A stretch of DNA of 64,000 nucleotides from Acetobacter suratthaniensis (GTDB lineage: Bacteria; Pseudomonadota; Alphaproteobacteria; Acetobacterales; Acetobacteraceae). The notes beneath the pieces were generated by a model. It was not told the origin of the DNA. It worked only from the letters and a program-made list of their open reading frames with translations, and did not search any database. Below are positions 52,983 to 61,584 of the stretch, piece after piece. The stretch is taken from positions 1-64,000 of the forward strand of contig NZ_JAFVMG010000015.1 in the NCBI RefSeq assembly GCF_017377745.1, given 5' to 3'. The translations under genes and the position numbers were made by a program. Position 1 is the stretch's first letter. Each line of letters begins with the position of its first letter.

Positions 52983-55100
52983 TCAGCCCGCGCGGGCGAG
53001 CTGACGGCGGGCGGCCGCCAGTACGGCTTCAACCGTAAAGCCGAACTGCTCGGCCAGTTGCCCCGCCGGGGCCGAGGCACCAAAGCCACGCATGGCAATG
53101 ATTTCACCCGTAGCGCCCGCGTAGCGATCCCAGCCGATGGGGGAGGCGGCTTCCACCACTACCCTTGCAGTTACATCGGGGGGTAGCACCGTATCACGGT
53201 AGGATTGTGGCTGCGCTTCAAACAGTTCCCAGCTCGGCATGGACACAACGCGTGCGGCAATGCCTTCGGCCCGCAGGGTTTCATAGGCGCTGACAGCCAG
53301 ACCGACTTCACTGCCCGTGGCAATCAGGATCACGGCGGGGCGGGCTTCATTGCCACCCAGCACGTAGCCGCCCTTGGCCACACCGCTGGCGGGGGCGAAC
53401 TGCGTGCGGTCGAGTGTCGGCAGGTTCTGGCGGCTCAGTGCGAGGGCTACGGGGCCGTTGGTGTGGGTGGCCACAAAGCGCCATGCTTCCACCACTTCGT
53501 TGGCATCGGCGGGGCGCAGGGTGGTCAGGCCCGGTGTGGCGCGGAGCTGGACAAGCTGTTCGATTGGCTGGTGTGTCGGCCCGTCTTCGCCCACGCCAAT
53601 GGAGTCGTGCGTAAAGATATAGGTAACCGGCAGCCCCATGAGGGCGGAAAGGCGGATAGGCGCCTTCATGTAGTCCGAAAAAATCAGGAAGCCCGCAGCG
53701 TAGGAACGCAGGCCATACAGCGCCATGCCGTTGGCCATGGAACCCATGGCGTGTTCACGCACGCCAAAATGGAAGTTGCGTCCGCTGTACTGCCCGCCCC
53801 ACTGCGGTGGCTGGTAGCTGTCCTGCCCGCTCAACAGGGTTTTGGTGGAGGGTGCGAGATCGGCCGAACCGCCAAGCAGCCAGGGCAGGCGCGTGGCCAG
53901 TGCGTTCAGCGTTTCGCCCGAGCTGGCGCGGCTGGCTGTGCCTTTGGCGCTGGCGGGGTAGGTGGGCAGCGCCTCGTCCCAGCCGGTGGGCAGGGTGTTG
54001 GCAAAAATCGCATCCAGTTCGGCGGCTTCGGCCGGATTGGCTGCGCGGTAGGCATCAAACAGGGCATACCAGCGCGCCCGCTCGGCTGCGCCGCGTGCGC
54101 CAAGGCCTGCCTGCAGGTGGGCCAGTACGCCATCGGGCACCAGAAACTGGCTGTCCTCGGGCCAGCCGAGCGCCTTTTTGGTTTCACGCACTTCCTCCGT
54201 GCCCAGCGGCTCGCCGTGGGCTGAGGCTTTGCCCGCCTTGTGGGGCGCGCCCCAGGCAATGACGGAATGCGCGATAATCAGCGTGGGGCGGTCGGTTTCG
54301 GCGCGGGCCTGTGTCAGCAGGGTTTGCAGGGCGGCGGTGTCGTTCGCATCGGGCAGGTCAAGCACCTGCCAGCCATAGGCGGCAAAGCGCTCGGCCACGT
54401 TTTCCGTGAAGGCGACATCGGTCGAGCCTTCGATGGAAATCCGGTTCGAATCATAAATCCAGATCAGGTTGCCCAGCTTCAGGTGCCCGGCAAGGGAGGC
54501 GGCCTCGCTGGTTACGCCTTCCATCATGTCGCCATCGCCGCACAGGGTATAAACGGCGTGGTTGAACAGCTCGAAACCGGGGCGGTTGTAGCGTGCGGCC
54601 AGCCATTTTTCGGCCATGGCCATGCCTGCGGAGGTGGCGCAGCCAGCGCCCAGCGGGCCTGTGGTGGTTTCAACGCCCGTGGTGTGGCCGTATTCGGGGT
54701 GGCCGGGGGTTTTGGAGCCAAGCTGGCGGAATTGCTCAAGGTCGGCAACGCTCAGAGCGGGTTCGGCCGTGACCTTGCCATCCTTCACCTGCCGGATGCC
54801 CGCAAGGTGGATCAGGGTATACAGCAGCATGGAGGCATGGCCGATGGACAGCACAAAGCGGTCGCGGTTGGGCCATAGCGGGTCGGCGGGGTCGTAGCGT
54901 AGCACGTTCTGCCACAGCGTATAGGCCACCGGCGCCATGGACATGGCCGCTCCGGGATGGCCCGAATTGGCTTTCTGCACAGCGTCCATCACCAATGTGC
55001 GCATGGTGTTGATGCACGTTGTGTCCAGCGCATCGTTGCGGGGAGCCGCGGAGGAAACACCTTCCGGCGCGCAAACGGGGGAGGGGAGAGAAGCGCGCAT
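52983..55100 (-). CDS. tkt: Transketolase
   Basis: A 705-residue thiamine-diphosphate enzyme. The GDGDMMEGVTSEAASLAGHL stretch (about residues 186-205) holds the metal/ThDP-binding motif, followed by DSNRISIEG. The pyrimidine domain has the catalytic glutamate in FGVREHAMG (about 445). The transketolase C-terminal domain starts near 560. It moves two-carbon units between sugar phosphates. The ATG at 55100 and a GTG at 55118 are both plausible starts. It heads the leftward pentose phosphate operon. Confidence 0.96.
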   Translation of the reverse strand: MRASLPSPVCAPEGVSSAAPRNDALDTTCINTMRTLVMDAVQKANSGHPGAAMSMAPVAYTLWQNVLRYDPADPLWPNRDRFVLSIGHASMLLYTLIHLAGIRQVKDGKVTAEPALSVADLEQFRQLGSKTPGHPEYGHTTGVETTTGPLGAGCATSAGMAMAEKWLAARYNRPGFELFNHAVYTLCGDGDMMEGVTSEAASLAGHLKLGNLIWIYDSNRISIEGSTDVAFTENVAERFAAYGWQVLDLPDANDTAALQTLLTQARAETDRPTLIIAHSVIAWGAPHKAGKASAHGEPLGTEEVRETKKALGWPEDSQFLVPDGVLAHLQAGLGARGAAERARWYALFDAYRAANPAEAAELDAIFANTLPTGWDEALPTYPASAKGTASRASSGETLNALATRLPWLLGGSADLAPSTKTLLSGQDSYQPPQWGGQYSGRNFHFGVREHAMGSMANGMALYGLRSYAAGFLIFSDYMKAPIRLSALMGLPVTYIFTHDSIGVGEDGPTHQPIEQLVQLRATPGLTTLRPADANEVVEAWRFVATHTNGPVALALSRQNLPTLDRTQFAPASGVAKGGYVLGGNEARPAVILIATGSEVGLAVSAYETLRAEGIAARVVSMPSWELFEAQPQSYRDTVLPPDVTARVVVEAASPIGWDRYAGATGEIIAMRGFGASAPAGQLAEQFGFTVEAVLAAARRQLARAG

Positions 55101-55391
55101 GACAGACCTGTTCTTCACCTGAGTTGTACCTTTGTGGCGTCATAAACAATCAAGGGTCTGCTACCAGCCCTACACCATGCGGGGCACATTTCCATGTTTC
55201 CGGGTTTTTCGGCAAGTCATGTGCGTTGGTTTAGGTGCACGAGGGGCGGTTATGCCGGGCATAGACGCAGGGGCCGGAAGGGCTGTAGCGGACGTTTGCC
55301 GCCATGTTTGCCGTCTGGCTCCGTGCAGGATATGCTGGCTGGGCATGGATGGTTTTTCCGTCTGTCCTTCACTCATGTTTGCCGGAGATCA

Positions 55392-55964
55392 ATGATGACG
55401 CAAGAGTCTGCCCGGACTCCGCACGGGTCCGACAGCACGGGCCGGGGCCAGAGCGGGGATGCGCCCGGTTTTACCCGTGCGCAGGTGGAAGCCCTGTTTC
55501 TGGATGCCGCGCGCGAGGGTGAGGCAGAACTGCTTGGCCGTTTTCTCGGTGCGGGCATGGCGCCTGACCTGCGTACGGACAAAGGCTATACGCCCCTGAT
55601 TCTGGCTACCTATAACGGCCACCTTGAAGCCGCGCGGGTTCTGCTGGCCCACGGCGCGGATGTTAATGCGCAGGACGAAAAAGGGGCGACCGCCCTTGCC
55701 GGGGTTGCCTTCAAGGGTGATCTGGCTCTGGCGCGCCTGCTGCTGGAATCCGGAGCCGGGGTGGATGTGGCCAATGCCGTGGGCCGCACGCCGCTGATGT
55801 TTGCCGTCATGTTCGGGCGCGAAGACATGGCGCGCCTGTTGCTGGCGGCCGGTGCTGATCCGCACCGCCGGGATGGCGAGGGCCTGAACGCCATTGAACT
55901 GGCCCGCCGTCAGGGGGGCGCTGCGCTGGCGCAGGTGCTGGAACAGCAGTCGGACAAAGCCTGA
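55392..55964 (+). CDS. Ankyrin repeat protein
   Basis: A 190-residue protein with about five ankyrin repeats between residues 32 and 185: GYTPLILATYNGHLEAARVL, GATALAGVAFKGDLALARLL, GRTPLMFAVMFGREDMARLL and a degenerate last one. No signal peptide or other domain is seen, so it is a cytoplasmic protein-binding scaffold. The first of two adjacent ATG codons (55392, 55395) follows a GGAG site. No function can be assigned from its neighbours. Confidence 0.88.
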   Translation: MMTQESARTPHGSDSTGRGQSGDAPGFTRAQVEALFLDAAREGEAELLGRFLGAGMAPDLRTDKGYTPLILATYNGHLEAARVLLAHGADVNAQDEKGATALAGVAFKGDLALARLLLESGAGVDVANAVGRTPLMFAVMFGREDMARLLLAAGADPHRRDGEGLNAIELARRQGGAALAQVLEQQSDKA

Positions 55965-56064
55965 AAAGCCGGGTCTGTTTTTTCTTTTTTCGGTCATGAC
56001 CGGCGGGGCAAACGCTGCTCCGCCGGTGGCCTAATGTGTCGTTTTTTGCTGGATTGCGTCGGAT

Positions 56065-57132
56065 ATGAGCCGTTTCTGGAGCCCTCTCGTTCATCGCCTG
56101 ACCCCTTATGTGCCGGGTGAGCAGCCTCGTATCGCCAATCTGATCAAGCTGAATACCAACGAACTGCCGTATGGCCCCTCGCCCCGTGCGCTGGCGGCTC
56201 TGCGTGCGGCGGCGGATGACACGCTGCGACTCTACCCCGACCCCGAGGCGCTGGCCCTGCGTACGGCGCTGGGCCAGCGCGTAGGGCTGGATGCCGCGCA
56301 TGTGTTCGTGGGTAACGGGTCGGACGAGGTGCTGGCCCATGCTTTTCAGGCGTTTTTCAGCCATGGCGAGCCGGTTCTGTTTGCTGATGTAACCTATAGT
56401 TTTTACAAGGTGTATTGCGGCCTTTACAGCCTGCCTTACCGTCTGGTGCCGCTGGATGATGGTATGCGTGTGCAGGTGGAGGACTATGCTGGCCCGTGTG
56501 GTGGTGTGGTGCTCGCAAACCCCAATGCCCCCACTGGCATGGCGCTGGATCTGGACACGATCCGTCGCCTGCTTGAACAGCACCCGGATCGCGTGGTGCT
56601 GGTGGATGAGGCCTATGTTGATTTTGGTGCGCAGAGTGCCGCAGGGCTGGTGCGGGAATACCCCAACCTGCTGGTGGTGCAGACCTTCTCCAAATCCCGG
56701 GCGCTGGCAGGGCTGCGTGTCGGGTTTGCCTATGGCCAGCCTGAGCTGATCGAAGGGCTGACGCGTATCAAGGACAGCTTCAACTCCTATCCGCTCGACC
56801 GTCTGGCGCAGGCCGGAGCGCTGGCCTCTGTTGAGGATGAAGTCTGGCTGGCCCAGTGTGTGGAGCGGGTGATCGACAGCCGTGAGCGGTTGTCTGCCGG
56901 GCTTGTGGAACACGGCTTTGATGTCTTGCCGTCCTGTGCGAATTTTGTGTACACTCGCCACCCGAACCGCGAGGCGGCTGAACTGGCCGCCCGACTGAGG
57001 GAGAAAGCGATTATCGTCCGTCACCTTAAGGGTGAGCGCACCGAAGCGTGGCTTCGTATCACGGTCGGAACGGACGCGCAGTGCCAGGCACTGCTTGATG
57101 CGCTGCGGGAGATCCTGCACCGAAATTCATAA
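56065..57132 (+). CDS. hisC: Histidinol-phosphate aminotransferase
   Basis: A 355-residue PLP-dependent fold-I aminotransferase. [12 protein letters not shown] (about 29-40), NPNAPTG (about 152-158), DEAYVDF (about 182-188) and the PLP lysine Lys210 in [12 protein letters not shown] are the HisC pattern. It converts imidazole-acetol phosphate to histidinol phosphate; some members also act in aromatic amino acid synthesis. It is not in a his operon here. A hairpin CCGCCCC/GGGGCGG (57198-57219) follows. Confidence 0.9.
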   Translation: MSRFWSPLVHRLTPYVPGEQPRIANLIKLNTNELPYGPSPRALAALRAAADDTLRLYPDPEALALRTALGQRVGLDAAHVFVGNGSDEVLAHAFQAFFSHGEPVLFADVTYSFYKVYCGLYSLPYRLVPLDDGMRVQVEDYAGPCGGVVLANPNAPTGMALDLDTIRRLLEQHPDRVVLVDEAYVDFGAQSAAGLVREYPNLLVVQTFSKSRALAGLRVGFAYGQPELIEGLTRIKDSFNSYPLDRLAQAGALASVEDEVWLAQCVERVIDSRERLSAGLVEHGFDVLPSCANFVYTRHPNREAAELAARLREKAIIVRHLKGERTEAWLRITVGTDAQCQALLDALREILHRNS

Positions 57133-57197
57133 AACGGTCGCAATCCGCGCCATAGCGTTGGCTCCATGCTGGCGGGCTGTGCGGTGTTGCGGCTGTT

Positions 57198-57219
57198 CCG
57201 CCCCTGAATAAAGGGGCGG
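57198..57219. repeat. Hairpin between hisC and the RGG-like gene
   Basis: CCGCCCC (57198-57204) and GGGGCGG (57213-57219) form a perfect stem with an eight-base AT-rich loop. There is no clear T run, so a role in termination is uncertain. Confidence 0.4.
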
Positions 57220-57294
57220 GGAATCCGGTATTTTCAATAATCTGCCGTGCGGTAAACAGGCGCGCGGCCTCTGTATGGGGGAAGAGAGAGAACG

Positions 57295-57654
57295 ATGCGT
57301 TCGTTTCATGGTCAGATGTCGGATAACCAGCCCATTCGTCGCTCACTGGCGGAAAAGCAGAAGCAGTTGCGCGACCTCAAGGAGACGCTGGCTTCCATGA
57401 AGTCTCACACCTCGCCTGCCCTGCGTGAAAGCGTGCGCAAGCGTATTGCCCAGCTTGAAGCGGAACTGGCGGCCGCCCCGGTGCTGAAAGCCGGAGCCGA
57501 AAAAACCGCCGAGGCCCGTGGTGGCGCAGGCCGTGGCGCTGCGGGAGAAAGCCGTGGTGGCGCACGTGGTGGCCGTCGGGCCGGTGGTGGCCTGCGCGCC
57601 GCCCATGACCTGTCGGGGTTGACGCCCGTGCGGTCTGGCCCCAACTGGCGTTAA
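57295..57654 (+). CDS. Basic coiled-coil protein with RGG-like tail
   Basis: A 119-residue strongly basic protein. Residues about 15-62 are helical and likely a coiled coil (RRSLAEKQKQLRDLKETL), and residues 75-99 are Arg/Gly-rich with RGG at 75, 87 and 91, like RGG boxes of RNA-binding proteins. The gene opens after a purine-rich site. It is unrecognised; RNA or ribosome binding is a guess from composition. Confidence 0.6.
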   Translation: MRSFHGQMSDNQPIRRSLAEKQKQLRDLKETLASMKSHTSPALRESVRKRIAQLEAELAAAPVLKAGAEKTAEARGGAGRGAAGESRGGARGGRRAGGGLRAAHDLSGLTPVRSGPNWR

Positions 57655-57791
57655 AGGTTACCACCCCGCTGCATATCCGGTGGCGGCGGGGCTTTTGCGC
57701 GTGTTCTGGGTGCATGTTAAGGATACAGCCATGAGGGGCCGCGCCAGAAGGGCGTAGCGCGGGCCGTAAGGCCGCAGGTGGGAGTGTCGTG

Positions 57792-58913
57792 ATGGTTGGA
57801 ATCTCCTCATCCTTCCGATCCGGGACTGGTGGAGTGGTCACGGATTTTGCCGCACGGGCACCCTTGCCCGGCGGGGCCATGTCTCTGGAACAGGGCGAGG
57901 CCGGTATTTCGCCGCGAGATGGGCTGGTCTGGGGTATTTTCTGCCGTTTTGGGCAGGAACCGGTGGAGCTTGACCGCGATGTGGTGCACCACCGGCTGAT
58001 GACCGGCTCCTTCCCGCCCGGATTTGACGGGCAGGATGGCTGGGCCTGGTTCCATTTCGATATCGTGCATACGCTCTCGCGTACCCAGATAGAAACCATT
58101 CCCTCGCTGCCCGAAGATGTGCGGCAGGTGCTGACCAATGTGGAGCGCAGCACCCGGCTCGATAGCGATGGCGACATCGTGTTCGGCGCCTTGCCCGCGT
58201 TTGACGACACCTCGACTGATGACGAGCGGAATGTCAGCACATGGCGCTTTGTGCTGGAGCCTGACCTGCTGCTGACAACCCGCCGCCACCCGATTCCGGC
58301 TCTGGGGGTGGTGTATCACGAACTCCAGCGTGGGCTTGTGCCGCGTTCGCCCGCCAAGGTGGTAGATCGCGCCCTGCTTGAATTTGCCGATACCCTGCGG
58401 CGCGATTTTGCCCGGCTGGATGACCTGCTCGACCGTACGGAAGATGTGCTGCTCGATATATCGCGCGATACCGATCTGGGGCGTGTGAGCAGTCTGCTGG
58501 GTATTGTGCGCCGCCGTTCGACAGAACTGCGCCGCGTGCTGGCCCCTGTGGATCGGCTGTTTCGGGATGAAGAACTGGAATTGCCCGAATGGGCCGAGGA
58601 CGATCTGAGCGATCGTTCGCAGCGGCAGGTTCATGCCGCACTGGATGACCTTCTGGCCCTGCAGGATCGCGCCCGTGCCTTGCAGGATGAACTCACATCC
58701 AATCAGGCAGAAGAAACCAACCGGCGCCTGTATATCGTGTCCGTGGGGACAACCCTGATGCTGCCCGCAACCTTTGTTACGGGCTTTTTCGGCATGAATA
58801 CGGGCGGCATGTTCCTGACCTCGGGCAACTGGGGTACGATCGATGCCGGAGGGCTGTGTTTTCTGATCATGCTCGGCACATGGCTGGTGCTGAAAATGAC
58901 CAAGCTGCTTTAG
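57792..58913 (+). CDS. CorA/ZntB-family metal ion transporter
   Basis: A 373-residue CorA-superfamily protein. The long cytoplasmic part (to about residue 300) contains the DRTEDVLLDI helix region. Two C-terminal membrane helices end the protein, with the family GMN motif in FFGMNTGGM (about 335-343). The lack of a typical MgtE domain and the overall layout fit ZntB, proposed as a zinc transporter. The ATG at 57792 follows GGGAG; a GTG one codon earlier or an ATG at 57879 are alternatives. Confidence 0.85.
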   Translation: MVGISSSFRSGTGGVVTDFAARAPLPGGAMSLEQGEAGISPRDGLVWGIFCRFGQEPVELDRDVVHHRLMTGSFPPGFDGQDGWAWFHFDIVHTLSRTQIETIPSLPEDVRQVLTNVERSTRLDSDGDIVFGALPAFDDTSTDDERNVSTWRFVLEPDLLLTTRRHPIPALGVVYHELQRGLVPRSPAKVVDRALLEFADTLRRDFARLDDLLDRTEDVLLDISRDTDLGRVSSLLGIVRRRSTELRRVLAPVDRLFRDEELELPEWAEDDLSDRSQRQVHAALDDLLALQDRARALQDELTSNQAEETNRRLYIVSVGTTLMLPATFVTGFFGMNTGGMFLTSGNWGTIDAGGLCFLIMLGTWLVLKMTKLL

Positions 58914-58986
58914 GGCCGCGCGCCGCCCGGTTTATGCCGTAACGCCATGCGGTAAAAGTGCTCCGCATGGCATGCCGGGTGGGGGC

Positions 58987-59712
58987 TTAGTCGGGCATTG
59001 TGCTCATATCCGGTGCCCATCCGCCCGTAACCTTGCGAAAGAGCGGGCAACTGATGGGGGCATGCACCAGTGCGGGGTAGTCGGGTGAGGCATCGCCCAG
59101 CGTTTTCTGCCAGACATTGGTTTCCTTGATGGCGGTAATGACCCCCACCACAGTCCCGCCCAGTTTTTTCATCAGTTCCAGTTCGGCCAGCACTGTGCCG
59201 CCGGTTGAAATCACGTCCTCCACCAGCAGGATCCGCTTGCCTTCAAGCCGGGAGAGCATGCGTGGGTCGATAAAGACGGTCTTGGGTTTGAGCGGGCTGG
59301 TAATAGAGACAACCGGGGTGGACAATTCATCCTCAAACCAGAATTTACGCGAGTAGGACAGCGGCACGTAATAGGGGTGGCCGAGCTTTTTGGCCACGGA
59401 AGCTGCCAGAACCATGCCCAGCGTTGGCATGCCCACCACAATATCGGGTGCGAGCGGGCGGGCCAGATCGGCCATGGCGGTGCTGAGCCTGTCTTCCAGA
59501 TCGAACGAGTTTTCCGTAATGCACAGATAGGCAATGGCGGTGTTGAAGTCTTCCGGCAGGGCAAGGAAGGGGAGTTCCGCCCAATCGCCATCAGGCAGTT
59601 TGACAGGAAAGCTGTTGGTATAGGGTGGGGGTGGCAGGCTGGGCATATCGGCGGCGGGAATGATCTTGTCGCCGTAGGAGCCACGGTTCTGATAATGCAG
59701 TTTTGAGGTCAT
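58987..59712 (-). CDS. Phosphoribosyltransferase family protein
   Basis: A 241-residue protein with the type I PRPP-binding motif ILLVEDVISTGGT (about residues 158-170). The first 90 residues include a conserved PEDFNTAIAYLCITENSF segment. The acceptor base cannot be read; adenine-, orotate- or xanthine-type members share this fold. The ATG at 59712 is preferred, since the 84 extra codons upstream are low-complexity and unlike the family. It is divergent from the transglycosylase gene. Confidence 0.8.
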   Translation of the reverse strand: MTSKLHYQNRGSYGDKIIPAADMPSLPPPPYTNSFPVKLPDGDWAELPFLALPEDFNTAIAYLCITENSFDLEDRLSTAMADLARPLAPDIVVGMPTLGMVLAASVAKKLGHPYYVPLSYSRKFWFEDELSTPVVSITSPLKPKTVFIDPRMLSRLEGKRILLVEDVISTGGTVLAELELMKKLGGTVVGVITAIKETNVWQKTLGDASPDYPALVHAPISCPLFRKVTGGWAPDMSTMPD

Positions 59713-60075
59713 TGCGGGTCTTTTCATCTGGCGGGCTGGGCGCTGGATAGCGGGCCATAAGAACAGGATCGCCCGTTGCAGGCAAGAATGTAACCATATC
59801 GAAATGAAAAAGGCGGCATGGCTTTGCCCGCTTTGCCATGCAAAGACCAAAATCATGCTGTAGCCGCAGGGCATGCGGCTTTTCTTGCGCCCTGTCAGGG
59901 GCGGGGTATAGTGCCTGTCAGGTATGACCGGCCCCATCGGGTGGGTGTCCGGCATGTCAGGCACATGGTCGCGGGTGGGTCATGCAGGCATGTGGGCCAG
60001 CCAGTTTCAGGCGAAGGGTGGATCAGCAGCATGGCAGCCAGCCAGTGTCGCAGGCAGGTGCGGAAAGAGCGGATA
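59713..60075. other. 363-base divergent intergenic region
   Basis: Between the divergent phosphoribosyltransferase and transglycosylase genes. No gene is convincing. It is AT-rich near 59765-59800, where the leftward promoter may lie. No clear operator repeat is seen. Confidence 0.4.
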
Positions 60076-61455
60076 ATGGACAGACCCTGTGAACAGCCGC
60101 GCCCTGCGGGGGGCAGGCTTGTGCGCGCTATCATGGCGCTGGGGCTTCTGTCTGTTCTGGCAGCCTGTGCGGGCAATCCGGGCGAGACCGTTTCCATGCC
60201 GGTGGAGGAAGAAGCTGCGCGCTACCGTGCTCATGCCCGCGCTTATTATGCCCCGCCCGGCCCGCCGGAAGACCCGTGGGGGCCTTACGTGCATGAGGCT
60301 TCGCAGCGTTTTGATGTGCCAGAGGCCTGGGTGCGTGCCGTTATCGTGCAGGAATCGGGTGGCAGGCTGTTCCATAACGGCCAGCTTGTAACATCCGGCC
60401 CCGGTGCGATGGGGCTGATGCAGCTTATGCCCCCCACTTATGATGAAATGCGCTCGGCCTATAATCTGGGTGATGATGCCTACGAGCCGCATGACAACAT
60501 CATGGCGGGTACGGCGTATATCCGCCAGCTTTACGATGTGTATGGGTCTCCGGGTTTTCTTGCGGCCTATAACGCTGGGCCGGGGCGGCTGGAGGATTTT
60601 CTGACCCGCAACCGCACCCTGCCGCGTGAGACACGGAATTATGTCGCCTCTATCGGGCGGCGCATTGTCGGGGTGTCTCCCACCAACCGCTCACAGGCTG
60701 ATCTGCTGGTGGCCAGCCACGATTCCATGGCCCGTGCCGCCGCCCGTGCGGTGGGGCCGGATAACAGCGCGCATGAAATCAGCGCCGTGCAGACAGCCTG
60801 GAGCCGCAAGGGTGTGGTAGAGCAGCCCGTACAGGTTGCTGACGCCATCGGCAATGATTCCGCCCCCGATTCTTCTGCCAGCAGCGATGCCGCTCCCGAT
60901 AGTGCTGCCGCCGTGCGGGCAGCGTGGGCCAGCCGCATGGCGTCCTCCCAGAGTGGTGCGCCAACGGATACCGTGCAGGGTGGGGCGTCCGCCCCGGTGC
61001 AGGTGGCCCAGCTTTCCAGTGCTGACAGTCCGGCCGAGCAGGCGCTCCCCCATGACGAGGCTGCAACCGATACCAGTGCGGCTGATGATACCGCAGCACA
61101 GGCCAGTGCTTCTGGCGGTACTGCCGGGCGGCGGGTGCATTTCGGACTGTTTCCCGCAGCACAGGCCGAGCCGGTGCCGCTTATGACCCGGCAGACGCGC
61201 GATAGCGGGATGCGCAACTGGGCCATTCAGGTGGGAGCGTTCGGTAGTGCGGCTCTGGCGCAGCAGGCCACGGGGCAGGCCCGCCAGCGTGCGCAGGTAT
61301 TGCTGGCGCAGGCCCGCCCGCAGGTGGCCCCTGTACCCGGCCGTGGCGGTAAGCTGTATCGGGCGCGTCTGGTCAATCTCTCGCATGTTCAGGCACAGGA
61401 TGCCTGCCGTAAACTGAGCGGCTGCGTGGTGATTTCGCCCGGTTCCAGATCCTGA
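60076..61455 (+). CDS. Lytic transglycosylase lipoprotein with SPOR domain
   Basis: A 459-residue lipoprotein: lipobox VLAAC (Cys31), an SLT-type transglycosylase domain at about residues 75-205 with catalytic Glu93 (VQESGG) and GAMGLMQLMP, then a long Ala/Ser/Asp-rich linker, and a SPOR domain (about 375-455, NWAIQVGAFGSAALAQQA). It cleaves peptidoglycan glycan strands, and SPOR domains bind denuded peptidoglycan at the division site. The ATG at 60076 follows a GAGCGGA site; the longer frame upstream is not used. Confidence 0.9.
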   Translation: MDRPCEQPRPAGGRLVRAIMALGLLSVLAACAGNPGETVSMPVEEEAARYRAHARAYYAPPGPPEDPWGPYVHEASQRFDVPEAWVRAVIVQESGGRLFHNGQLVTSGPGAMGLMQLMPPTYDEMRSAYNLGDDAYEPHDNIMAGTAYIRQLYDVYGSPGFLAAYNAGPGRLEDFLTRNRTLPRETRNYVASIGRRIVGVSPTNRSQADLLVASHDSMARAAARAVGPDNSAHEISAVQTAWSRKGVVEQPVQVADAIGNDSAPDSSASSDAAPDSAAAVRAAWASRMASSQSGAPTDTVQGGASAPVQVAQLSSADSPAEQALPHDEAATDTSAADDTAAQASASGGTAGRRVHFGLFPAAQAEPVPLMTRQTRDSGMRNWAIQVGAFGSAALAQQATGQARQRAQVLLAQARPQVAPVPGRGGKLYRARLVNLSHVQAQDACRKLSGCVVISPGSRS

Positions 61456-61584
61456 CACGCCAGAAGGCCATGAAGGGCAGAACCGTTATAACGCGATTTT
61501 TTCTTGCACAAGGCGGGGAGTAGGCTTTTTAGCATTCCATGAGTGCGCACCAGCTTCGGTGGGCATCTTGTTTGGGATAAGAGT

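Noticed and set aside
55119..55391. Possible small gene between tkt and the ankyrin gene
   Set aside because: The frame open upstream of the ankyrin start has no ribosome site and no resemblance to a protein domain; it is read as the ankyrin leader region.
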